Source: Selaginella tamariscina (taxonomy: Eukaryota > Streptophyta > Lycopodiopsida > Selaginellales > Selaginellaceae). Taken from it: a stretch of 64,000 nucleotides of DNA. The DNA lies in the NCBI GenBank assembly GCA_003024785.1, contig PUQB01000079.1, forward strand, positions 1-64,000, given 5' to 3'. Shown here piece after piece: positions 51,034-61,578 of this stretch. The notes beneath the pieces are model-generated. The model did not search any database. It saw only the letters and a program-made list of their open reading frames with translations, and was not told the origin of the DNA. Made by a program: the position numbers and the translations under genes. Position 1 is the stretch's first letter; every line of letters begins with the position of its first letter.

Positions 51034-52012
51034 TCTCTACGTATATGTACATATTATACTTGTCAGATCTGCTCTAGAGGATAATCCTAAGAAGAAACTA
51101 CCAGTTCTGGTATACTACCACGGCGGGGGCTTTGTTGCATTCAACCCAAATTCCAGCCTCTTCCACAACTTCTGCAAGAGTATATGTCCAAAGCTCGGAA
51201 TATTTGTAATATCCGTGGCATACCGCCTTGCACCGGAGTACAGGCTACCCATTGCATTTGAAGACTCCTTTGCAGCGCTGGTGTGGATGCAACAACAGGC
51301 AAAGAAGCCCATTAAAGACGATCCGTGGTTAGAACATGCCGATTTTGCAAACTGTTTCCTTATGGGAGGCAGTGCTGGAGGGACAATAGTACACTATATG
51401 TGTGAGAAAGCAAGACAGCAGAGCTTAGAACCAGTAGAGATTAAAGTAACTATTTAGCACTAAAAACCATGGTTAGGGGTTTAGGGTTTAAGAATTAATG
51501 CAACTTGTGGTTAACAGGGACTGGTGCCTATTGTTCCTTTCTTTGGGGCCGTGGAGAGGTCGGAGTCGGAACTGAGATCCTTAAAGGAGCCAGATGTGCT
51601 TACCTTAGCCGACTGTGATACGTTTTGGTTCTTTTCACTTCCAGAGGGCACAGATAGAGACCATACTTACTGTAAAGTTCCGAGAGCTGTGGACATTATG
51701 GAGATCAAGATGCCACCGTGCTTGATTGTGATTGGTGCTAAAGATGTGCTGTACAGTAGACAGGTGCGTGTGTATGCGTGTTGTGTGTGTGTGTGTGTGC
51801 TAATATATATTATTTTCTATTAAACTTTTATGAAAATGTTTTTATTTATATAGGTTGAGTATTATGAGGAGATGAGGAAGGCAGGGAAGGATGTTAAACT
51901 GCTTGAGTATAAGAACCGTGGGCATATGCTGCTCTTCCCTGAAGTTGAGGATGACTTGGAACACTCTTACGACGAGATGATACAGTTCATGGAGAAATGC
52001 ATGTCAGTTTAA
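50812..52012 (+). CDS. Plant carboxylesterase (CXE, GID1-like fold)
   Basis: This is an alpha/beta hydrolase of the plant carboxylesterase (HSL/GID1-related) family. Four exons (50812-51011, 51067-51445, 51518-51763, 51854-52012) give an uninterrupted 327-residue protein. The oxyanion-hole motif HGGGF (VYYHGGGFVAF) and the nucleophile elbow GGSAGG are present. The catalytic Asp is in IGAKDVLYSRQ and the His in NRGHMLLFPE, so a full Ser-Asp-His triad is kept. This argues for an active esterase and against a GID1 gibberellin receptor, which has lost the His. The soluble N-terminus lacks a signal peptide. The first intron begins directly with a (GT)n tract at 51012. This is one of the few genes here that needs no frame correction. 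Confidence 0.93.
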
Positions 52013-52937
52013 GTGTTAATTAATGATATTAAACATCTAAACACTTTATAATAATATTTATTCTTATATATAAAGGTTTCTTCACTAAATAACTTACTAA
52101 ACATATCAGTGCCAGGGAGTAATTAGCTTCTTTTAGAATGTTATGCTTTAAATGTATTAATTTTTAAATAAAAACTTCTTATAACGTGTTAGTGGAATAT
52201 ATTAAAACGTATAAATTCAAATTTAAAGAGACGTTGGCATCTCCTTGGATCTTAAATAAACAACCGAATTCTAATGATATAAAAAATATTATATGTTCCT
52301 GTTCATTGATATAATAACCAATCATTATTGGTTAGTTTTCACAATCCAGCCCCCTTTCTTAATCACTGTTAATTAAATAATGATTTTATATGCATTTTGA
52401 AAATAAATTAAAAACTACCTTCAGGATTAATGCATTTCATCTATATACATGACTTGGTATATATATGTTTTCCTTAAATATATGTTTTTCTTAGATTGTG
52501 AAACCGTCCCTCGTTATTATAATTAGAAATAATACTTTAAATTCTTATGGGAAGAAACTACTTAGATTTGATTTTGAGTTCATATTGTTACATTTTATTA
52601 AATAATTTAATAAATACGTTCCGATATATATAAATACATATATATTTAATATAATATATAATGTATTATTTGTTCTTAGATTCAACTACAGGATATAGTA
52701 AAACTGTACTACATAAATATTTGTGTGATACATGTGTAGGTGTCGGATAACTCATATATATTAAGGAATCATTGAAGTACATGTAATAACAGAAGCTTAT
52801 GTAGATGTATGTTGTGTATGTGTGTGTGTGTGTGAGAGAGAGAGAGAGTACAAACATATAACTTATAACTACCTCAAGAGTTTATTTTAACGGGGTAAGG
52901 AATCGTATCATACAAAAATCAAAATTGGAACTCGTCT
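52013..52937. other. Convergent intergenic spacer
   Basis: AT-rich DNA between the carboxylesterase and ISCA2 stops. It contains dispersed-repeat copy B and a (TG)n(AG)n tract at about 52817-52848. No gene seen. Confidence 0.6.
52328..52490. repeat. Dispersed repeat, copy B
   Basis: Closest relative of copy A at 34267-34405, starting GGTTAGTTTTCACAATCCAG, with a longer insertion after the first block. Confidence 0.65.
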
Positions 52938-53466
52938 CTATTTTACTGTAAACGAGGATCCGCATCCACATCCAGAAGCCGCATTTGGATTTGATGTAAC
53001 CTACACATGAATTTAGTCGTGTGTGGGTGAAAGAGAGAGAGAGATCGGATGTTTCCTTATATATATGAGCAGATAAATGGATTTTATTAATTTATCTAAT
53101 TCATATTAAGTATTTTATAATGATATACATACCGTGAAGGAGGAACGTATGAGTTCTTCACAGAAATCCACAGTGGCACCTTTCACAAAGTCATATGAGA
53201 CTCCATCAACTAGAAGCTTTGCTCCATCCTTCTCAAAAACTCTACAACACACAATATATGTATATGACACACACACACACATATTGGCAAACGTACTTAT
53301 CATCAGGTTTAGCATTATCGTCCAAGCTAAATAGGTACTGAAAACCTGAACAGCCACCACTTTCGACGGTCAGCCTAAGCATCCTTCTCCTTCCTTCTTC
53401 ACGCTCGATTTCCGACATCCTCTAACATAGTAATTGTCCTCTGACTTGTGTGTATGTATGTACGTG

Positions 53467-53508
<42 letters not shown>

Positions 53509-54028
53509 CAAATATGAAGTAGCTCATGTGAACTACAGAATAATCGAGTGTACCCACCCAATTCACAAAGACTATATATGTAACAGATTGAGTTTCTTTA
53601 TATACATGCCCTTCATATGTATATAAATATAAGTATACAATATATACAGAAATGTGTAGAATTTTGATTAAGTATAAAATAGTTCAGTTTACACATTCAC
53701 ATAGATTACGAATTCATATCATCTATTAATCACTGTAAAGTTAGATATCTACATAAACACACGGTTAGCTAATTGAATTATATGGCATATGTTTGAAGCA
53801 CAACCATTTATATGATTACAGCTAAACTGTTCTCTCTCTCTCTTACACACGCACACACACAATATATATATGGATTGAAACTTAATTCATCTGATTTACC
53901 TTAACAAAGCTCTCACTGAGCTGCAATCCACTGGAAGGAGGTGCTGATGTGCTTAATTTGCTTCTAAAAATGTAGAAAATCGGCCGCTTAAGAACATACA
54001 TGGACGCATTCCTCCCAAACTGTAGCAT
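52938..54028 (-). CDS. ISCA2: Iron-sulfur cluster assembly protein, ISCA2-like
   Basis: This A-type Fe-S carrier is predicted mitochondrial; with ISCA1 and IBA57 the family matures 4Fe-4S clusters. Four exons (54028-53900, 53421-53297, 53241-53133, 53000-52938) give an intact 141-residue protein. The three conserved cysteines are present: one in [11 protein letters not shown] and two in the C-terminal SGCGCGSS. The family blocks [20 protein letters not shown] and GAKLLVDG match ISCA2 better than ISCA1. The N-terminus [18 protein letters not shown] is basic and amphipathic, fitting a mitochondrial presequence. The start is the ATG at 54028. It is divergent from the fatty acid hydroxylase gene, with about 340 bp between the starts and two telo-box motifs just upstream. 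Confidence 0.93.
53471..53504. repeat. (TG)n/(TA)n microsatellite in ISCA2 intron
   Basis: Compound dinucleotide tract in the first intron of the ISCA2-like gene. Confidence 0.85.
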
Positions 54029-54035
54029 TTCGAAG

Positions 54036-54063
54036 AACCCTAAATGAAGAAAAACCCTAAAAA
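54036..54063 (-). promoter_or_regulatory. Two telo-box motifs upstream of ISCA2
   Basis: ACCCTAAA at about 54037-54044 and AAACCCTAA at about 54052-54060, 10-30 bp upstream of the ISCA2 start. They lie in the region shared with the divergent fatty acid hydroxylase gene. Confidence 0.45.
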
Positions 54064-54364
54064 CAGGGGTTTAACATTAACCTTCGATGTTTATAACGAT
54101 CAAGGGGTATTAAAACGGGAGCAGGGTTTACGGTTTAAATAGACTTTGTTGAGCCGTCGGATCTAAGGATAGATCTACGGGTAAGATTTCTGGGTTTTTG
54201 TCGGAAAAACACCGAAGCTTTTTCTTCCCATTCCTCGGAAGAACAGATAAGAATCCACATTCTGGATTGGAGTGTAAATCCTGAATCTACACTCAATTGG
54301 GTGTATTTTGATGTGTAATTTTTGAGGATTTTTATTTTTCTTACCGAGATCTGTGGTGTGTGAT

Positions 54365-56003
54365 ATGGGTGTGTTTAGTATTCCGAGGTTGAACGGCGTA
54401 GATCTGCTGGGGATGCGTGGATTGTTGTAGATGGACATGTGTATGATGTGACTGAGTTTCTGCGAGATCATCCTGGAGGCCCACAAGTAAGTGCGTGTGT
54501 GTGTGTGTGTGTGTGTTATAGTATTGTTTATGTTTCTGTATCTGTATATGAGGGCGCTCTCTCTCTCTCTCACACACACACACACATATACATCTACATT
54601 TATTTACTTCATATGAGATTTATGTAATACAAATATTGAAAACTTTATTTAATATATATTTTTTACATTATTTATTTTTTCCAGATAATTTTAGATAATC
54701 TTCACCATGGTGACCTCGGAGAACTTATGCGAGCTTCTAATGACCCAAGAGCTCATTCTCACAGCTCCGCAGCGTTTGAAAACTTAGAGAAGTTTCACAT
54801 TGGGACACTTGAACAGAAACAACAAAGGTAAATTAATTATAATTAAATAAAACTTATATTGAGAGTTTCACATAATTTAAGTTTAAGCAGATTAATTAAT
54901 TCAGCATCCTCTAAAACCTCTCCAAAAGGTTTCATTGTTGATTTAACCAAACCCCTCGTGTTCCAGGTATTAATAACTTGAACAAAATTCATTATTATTT
55001 ATATATATGTTGTACTATATAGGTTGGATACTTAGGCGATGAATATGAAAAATGGGTACATCAACCTATTGTTTCCAAAGAGAGCCCTCGATTCTTTGAG
55101 AATAACATCCTTGAGGTATAATATTACAGTATTTAATTTATTTTTATTAATATAAACTATTATAATAATTATTAATTTAATAAAACTGTTTGTTTTTCAT
55201 ATTTAGTCTTTAACAAAGACATTGTGGTGGGTAATACCAACAGTTTGGCTACCAGTTATCACATGGCTGCAAATTGTAGCATCTAAACGAGGTTTACCAC
55301 TGGAAGGAATATTCTTATGTATATTCCTTGGCGTCTTAATCTGGTCGTTAGTCGAATACAGCATGCATCGCTTTCTTTTCCACGTGAAAACGTCTAGTTA
55401 CTGGTAATAAAACGAACACAAACTAATTAATAACATATTTATTAAATTATATATATATATTTTTATTGAATTTTTACAGGTCCAATACTGTACATTATCT
55501 TCTCCATGGGTGTCATCACAAGCATCCAATGGATGGATATAGGCTTGTCTTTCCTCCTGCTGCAACTCTAGGCTTTCTAGCACTTGTAAATTTTATTCGT
55601 TATTACATATATTATTTTATATATTATATAATATTATACAATTATATTATTGTATATAATGAATAATGTGCTCTTTTTATATATAGTTTTGGCCAGTGGT
55701 AGCATTCTTATCCCCTCACGAAGCAGCTCCATCTATACTTGGAGGGGGGATACTGGGATACGTGATTTATGATATAACACACTATTTTCTACACCATGGG
55801 GTTCCGTTTGATAAGTGGAGCAGAAAATTAAAGGTACAATTTAAATGATAATATGTTTTTAACTTGTTTAATTTTTATTTTTTTTCCCTTTTATTTTAAT
55901 AGAGATATCATCTGGAACATCATTTTAAGAACCAAAGTGCAGGTTTTGGGATTACCTCGAGTTTATGGGATCGTATTTTGGAACTCTTCCTGCATTACAA
56001 TGA
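54365..56003 (+). CDS. Fatty acid 2-hydroxylase fused to cytochrome b5
   Basis: The enzyme adds a 2-hydroxyl group to very-long-chain fatty acyl groups of ceramides at the ER membrane. Eight exons were joined (54365-54486, 54685-54827, 54891-54966, 55023-55115, 55207-55403, 55480-55585, 55687-55833, 55903-56003). Residues 1 to about 85 form a cytochrome b5 domain ([15 protein letters not shown], heme motif HPGG, second heme His in the HSHSS region). A linker ([14 protein letters not shown]) and the membrane hydroxylase follow, with di-iron histidine boxes HRFLFH, HGCHHKH, HYFLHHG and HLEHH. Arabidopsis FAH1/FAH2 lack this b5 domain, whereas yeast Scs7 and animal FA2H have it. Single bases are missing at about 54380 and in the T run at about 55977-55980. 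Corrected, it is exactly 329 codons ending GTLPALQ. Confidence 0.88.
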
Positions 56004-57767
56004 GCAATTTTTAAGTGAGTATATATATATATATATACACACACTATAATGTAACTACGGTAAATACGTAAGTTATCATAGTAAGTGTATGTAATTAAAA
56101 TATATACAAAAGTTAATTTTTATAATTAGGATAATCTATTATAGATAGTTCAAATATGAGTAGGACTATACCTTTCATTACTATACCAATGTAAGGACCT
56201 TCCAAACATACAGTAAGAACACAATAAAATTTTATTCAGGTTAAGGTTTATATATATAAAAAGAAGGTATAGTCCTAATCATATTTGAATTATTTATAAT
56301 TATAATAAATTATTTTATTTTAATTATAGAATTAACCTTTACTTACTAGAGTACCTACAATATATATATTTTGTTTAACGTAGCAAGCATGTAAGTATGG
56401 TGCAATATCAACATATATATATAGAACACACGATGCACATGTACAGACATACACACAAAACGTACACATGAAACATCGTAGATTTTGATATATATTGATA
56501 TACAGCTACAAATCTGTATATATGTAAGTTATTTTCATTATACATTCCATATAATATATATTATTAACTTAACAAGGTAAAGTAAATTCAAAGTTTCAAT
56601 TTTAAATGAAAATTAATACCTTAAATAATTAAATATATAGTCCAAAAGCGGATATATAAAGTCACAAAGTAGAATATTCTACTCTAAAGAAATATAAATG
56701 GTGTAATGATTAATTAACAATTATTTTGAAAATATTAAAATATCATTCAAAAATATATATATTTAAATAAGTTACTTATTCTAGTTATTATTATTTATAC
56801 ATATTATTATGTAAATGGTGAAATCTCATTTTAAACAATAAAAGGTAAAATAAATGGTAATAACTAACTTTAAGTAATTTTTTTGAATATATAATATTTT
56901 TAATTAATTAGTTTAGATATATTAACAAAGTAAAAAGAAATATTAAATACTTAAAATATATACACACGTATACACCTGTACATACATATATTAAGGACCT
57001 TATTTTATTATTATTTATATATGGATGATCCAACATACATGTTAAATTATTATCAATTATAATGTTGTACTTACTTTCTTAAACATTTTGTCAAATAAAT
57101 ATTGATGTATTTAATTTATATTCCTAATAAGGTTATTAAAATTATTAAATTATAAATATGATTAAATACATTATTACTCTACATTATATAATCATATCAA
57201 GTTTAAATATTTTAATTACAAAATAATATTGGCTAAATTTTATATTTTTAAGATGTAAAATTATTTTTTTTTAAACTACTAAATTATAGTATAAAATGAA
57301 ATCTATTATATATAAATTTAAATGTTAATATAAATAATTATTAGCTTTAATATTTTAAATACAAATTCTAATTATTGTTTCAATTCTTATTAGATGGGCT
57401 AAGTATGGTTAATTAATTTATTAAATTTACATTATAAAATTAAAATTAGTATTTAAATTAATGTAAAACCCAAATTTAACATTAATATAAATAACCAAAT
57501 ATATAATTTGTTTAGCGAGAGAATAAACTGTGGTTAACATTAATTTTGACCAAACCAGTTAGTTAAAATAATTTTGTTTAAAATATATTAACATGGCTGT
57601 TAGCACATCCGGGTTCGAATCTGTCTCCTCACATTTTATCATTTATATAAATGCGCCTTTGTATTGTTTAAGGGATTTATATACGTCCAGTACAAAGAAT
57701 ATCCCATGCGAGATTCTCTCTCACCAAAAAATTCCTTATAGGAAAAAACTAAAATAAACTTTTTTTT
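56004..57767. other. Convergent AT-rich spacer
   Basis: About 1.76 kb of AT-rich DNA between the fatty acid hydroxylase and TIM44 stops. A B-box-like CCGGGTTCGAATCTGTCTCC at about 57608-57627 resembles a tRNA 3' half, but no cloverleaf can be built around it. No gene is seen. Confidence 0.55.
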
Positions 57768-57935
57768 TCAAATAATGGCTTGAACACCCAGCTGCTGCAT
57801 TTCCCGCAGTTGCCATCTTGGAGTGATGTCGTCTGGATCCCTCTCGTCCTCAGGGACTTGCTGCATCGCCCACGCATAATACACTGTTCGAATATCATCC
57901 TATACACACACCCGCAACTTAATATGCACACATTC

Positions 57936-57978
<43 letters not shown>

Positions 57979-59568
57979 GAGTTTTATGTTGATATATACC
58001 TTGGATCCTTCTCTGATGTGACCAGCCTCGTCACGTACACAGTAGCTTTGCTGGGTTTGGAACTATAAATACATAAACGTTGTTATAATCACATGGAAAA
58101 ACTAGACATCCGCTTAATAATTTAAACTTACAGTGATGATAATTATCGGCTCGTTTCCAATCAACTTGGATTCCTTGACTTCAATGTCGGACACATACAA
58201 CAGCTGTTTAAAGCAAATATAAATGTACATGTCTATAGTATTTATCAATATGTACCACACCACCTTGTTATCAATGTGCATTCCTTCGCTCCTAAGTGCC
58301 CTGTGTTCTGCCCGACACCGTTCTAGCACTTCCTTACTGCATTTCTTCCTCAAAGTCACAAAATCTCCCTAAAAGCATCAATTATAGTGTCCGTTAGGTG
58401 TGTGTATGTGTGCTTACTTTCATATAAGCTTCCACTATGGGTCTAACTTCTTCTTGGACTTCCGCCACAAAATCGGGTAAGCTAAAGGTTCTGCATAATG
58501 ACACCAGATTAAAACCATTACAAGTAGAACTTACACAGATACATGACTCATATATCTTATGGTATGTGTGTGTGTGTGTGAGAGAGAGAGAGAGTTACGG
58601 ATCCCGATTGCGAATTTCTTTCTTGGCGGCCGCAGTCGCTGTTTCACCAAACAATGAGTCGTTTATGCTGGAAATACAGATTAAATAGTTATTTTCAAGT
58701 ATATATAGATGAATAATGGAGTAATTTTAATTAATATTTTAAGCTTTCTATTCGTATATAAAAAGAAGTAACACTTACTCTTGTATTTATGCACCACAGG
58801 ACTGTCACTCGTCTCCCATCTATCTTTGATTTCTTCTGCTATCTGAACAAATGATAAAAATTTAAGATATATAATATATTGGACGAGAGAGAGCTTATAT
58901 CTAGTTTATTCTTCTATATACCTCCTGACTTTTCTCGACAACCGGGTCCTTCACCCCTTTAAAGCGTTGATAAACTGGATGGGAAGTGCACTGCATAGAA
59001 CCAGTGTGTGTTAGATATAGTTAATTATGTATTTAGTTTAAGTCAGTAAATAGTTCATTCATATACACGAAAATACATCATAACTATCAACTACGTGTGT
59101 ATATTGTTAGTACACTGTGTATACTCTGCATATAACTACAAAAAAACGTGAGAAAATAACAACTTGCCTTGTCTTTGAAGTCTTCTACGTGCTTCCTCCA
59201 ACCAGTAGTGTTCTTCTTAAAGGGAACTATATCAGTAGTAGTGCTCCTGCGAATAACAGGTTTCTTCTTAACTCTTCTAGTAGATGTCAGCTCCTCTGCT
59301 AGTAGATTATAGCCCTCCTTAGCCACATCTGCTACTCTTTGCAGTCGCAAAGTCTCCAAAACGGAACTAACTTTCACGGAGAATCCCGCTCCATCCCGAC
59401 TTCTGGAGCAGAACCCGCTTGCTCCTTGCATATATTATTTTTTTGAAGTCAAACACACACACACACACACACACACACATGTGCATAATGGTAATGCTAA
59501 CAAATCGACAGGGATGCGTGTGCTTACAACAAAGCATATATACACATCTATATGTATGTACGTATGTC

Positions 59569-59601
<33 letters not shown>

Positions 59602-60286
59602 TACATTAACGTGAACAAACCATATAATTATTTATATGAACATATCAAAGAGCATATGTGTAGTTATGTGTAGTTATGTGCATTGAAGCGTGTACGTAAA
59701 GACACACATACTCCCACACGCACACACCTGGTTGGGAGTGCTCTGCTCATCTTTGGGAACCGAAGTATTCTGCTGGTCCTTTGCAGACGTGGCTTGCTCA
59801 TCTTTGGGGACCGAAGTATTCTGCTCGTCCTTTGCAGACGTGGCTTGCTCATCTTTGGGAACCGAAGTATTCTGCTGGTCCTTTGCAGACGTGGCTTGCT
59901 CATCTTTGGGAACCGAAGTATTCTGCTCGTCCTTTGCCGTGGCTTGCTCATCCTTGGCAGGTTGGTCACGTTCCTGTACACTTCATCTTAGAATATCAAG
60001 AATATACGACAAAATAGCAATATACACCCGTGCATATATGCAAAAAGATATACAACTACTTGTCATACATAATGTTCATATAACATATTTAAGTCGAGGA
60101 ATATGTGGAATATAAACATAACACACTCAAACACACATACATAACACGTGTGAATATCACAGCTTACTTGCTCGGATGCGGCACAGGGTTTTCGTACTTA
60201 ATCTCATCTTGCTCGTTCTTCTTAGCCTCCTCCGTTTAGGCTGAACACTTGCAACAGTGTCCCGTACCTGGCAGACACTACAATCT

Positions 60287-60319
<33 letters not shown>

Positions 60320-61416
60320 TTACTTGTTCAGAGGCTTCAGAAATCTTCTCCTTAATCACGGATGACACCTGCTTAGCCCTCGTCTCCGCCTCCCCACGAG
60401 CAGCATCAACTTGCTTATAGAGATGCTCTGCGGTCTCCTTAGTTCTGCATTCCGCTGCCAATATCAGAGAGCCGTCGCCACGAAAAGTGGAGATATCTGC
60501 GTCCCTCAAACATCAAAAATAATATCTAAGCCTATTCGACACACACTCCGCCTGTATCTATGTATCTATACTACCTATTTACCACAAACAATCAGACAAA
60601 CAAACAATCCCCCCCTTATATGCCTTGATTTTTCTCTCAAATACCTGGTTTTCAAGCTGCCTGCTTTTTCCTTCAGCTCCTCAATGGATTTTTTCAGTTC
60701 CGGATTACTGAAAGAACATAGTTTGTCAATGTACTTATATATATATGAATATGTATTCTTAGTTTTACATCATTTCTTAAACAGAGTTCAAGGTTGAAAT
60801 GATATCCAATATGTATGATAATATACAAACCGCCTAAACAGCTACTACACACACTTGCGTGTATTTTGTGCTATACACTGTATGTGTGCACTACGGATAC
60901 AAGAAAAATGCCATATATAAGTAAATCCAAGAAATACACATAGTAATGTGTATGTGTATTTCTGACTAGAATATGTGCATATGCTACATGTGTGTATCTA
61001 GTTCTAGGAATACATACAAATCCAATACATTCAGTCTACATATTTATGTGGTTATACTATAGAATGTGTATGTGTAAGCATATATTTTTTAGTCCATACT
61101 ACATAAAAATTAACTTTGTGCATTTTAATGTATCTATCACTAAGAATGTCATATAAAAGTACACAAACCTAATATTTATGGTTATTCACATATAAGTGAG
61201 TGCATTTACCTGTCGATTTCACCTTTGAGCTTCTTGGAGAAGTCCTGGAAGATCCCTAGATTGCGGGATGTGGTGCGCCGAGCATATACCTGTATGAAAT
61301 CTCCGATTGAATCACACAGAAATCTGTGATCTGATCTCTCTCTCCACATCGATTAGTACCTGGATTGAGCGCCGTGAACGCAGAGAGGCTGAGACGACGA
61401 TGCGGAACATGCTCAT
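57768..61416 (-). CDS. TIM44: Mitochondrial import inner membrane translocase subunit TIM44
   Basis: TIM44 tethers mtHsp70 to the TIM23 channel on the matrix side. Fifteen exons were joined: 61416-61360, 61289-61210, 60707-60645, 60444-60324, 60240-60168, 59973-59728, 59424-59168, 58990-58922, 58842-58779, 58667-58599, 58490-58418, 58368-58264, 58203-58132, 58062-58000, 57899-57768. The presequence is Arg-rich ([20 protein letters not shown]). The coiled-coil region has [12 protein letters not shown] and [12 protein letters not shown], the middle DPVVEKSQE and [11 protein letters not shown], and the C-terminal Tim44 domain [45 protein letters not shown] and [17 protein letters not shown] 17-residue tandem repeat sits in the linker. 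Four single-base gaps (about 60230, 60169, 59380, 58786) restore exactly 516 codons. Intron 58991-59167 uses a GC donor. Confidence 0.9.
59735..59962 (-). repeat. Coding minisatellite, 51-bp unit, about four copies
   Basis: A 51-bp unit is repeated about four times within one TIM44 exon. In the TIM44 frame it encodes 17-residue units of the form DEQATSAKD(Q/E)QNTSVPK. Units alternate between GACGAG and GACCAG-type variants, suggesting a higher-order two-unit duplication. Because 51 is divisible by 3, other frames on both strands are also open. Confidence 0.85.
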
Positions 61417-61457
61417 GCTCAAGGAAGACGAGCCGCTTCCCCCTCTCACGCAAACGA

Positions 61458-61497
61458 GGGTTAGGGCTGACACAAACCTCAAGGGGTTAGGGTTTTT
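61458..61497 (-). promoter_or_regulatory. Two telo-box motifs upstream of TIM44
   Basis: GGTTAGGGCT at about 61459 and GGTTAGGGTTTTT at about 61485-61497 lie 45-80 bp upstream of the TIM44 start, in the 160-bp gap to the macro-domain gene. Confidence 0.4.
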
Positions 61498-61578
61498 CAC
61501 ATTCCATCAAACTTTAAACATCGAGAAAATTAAATGGTCTCAAACTTTAATCGTAATACAATTTGTACGGAAATAGAC

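Noticed and set aside
57590-57640. tRNA-like B box CCGGGTTCGAATCTGTCTCC
   Set aside because: No acceptor, D or anticodon stems can be built around it; at most a tRNA-derived fragment.
59664-59981. Alternative Arg-rich frame through the TIM44 repeat
   Set aside because: It leads to a stop in the next exon, whereas the KDEQ frame joins the flanking TIM44 exons after single-base corrections.
59690-60115. Plus-strand frames of up to 141 residues with repeated [10 protein letters not shown]-type units
   Set aside because: They are antisense to the TIM44 minisatellite. A 51-bp period keeps all frames open without implying a protein.
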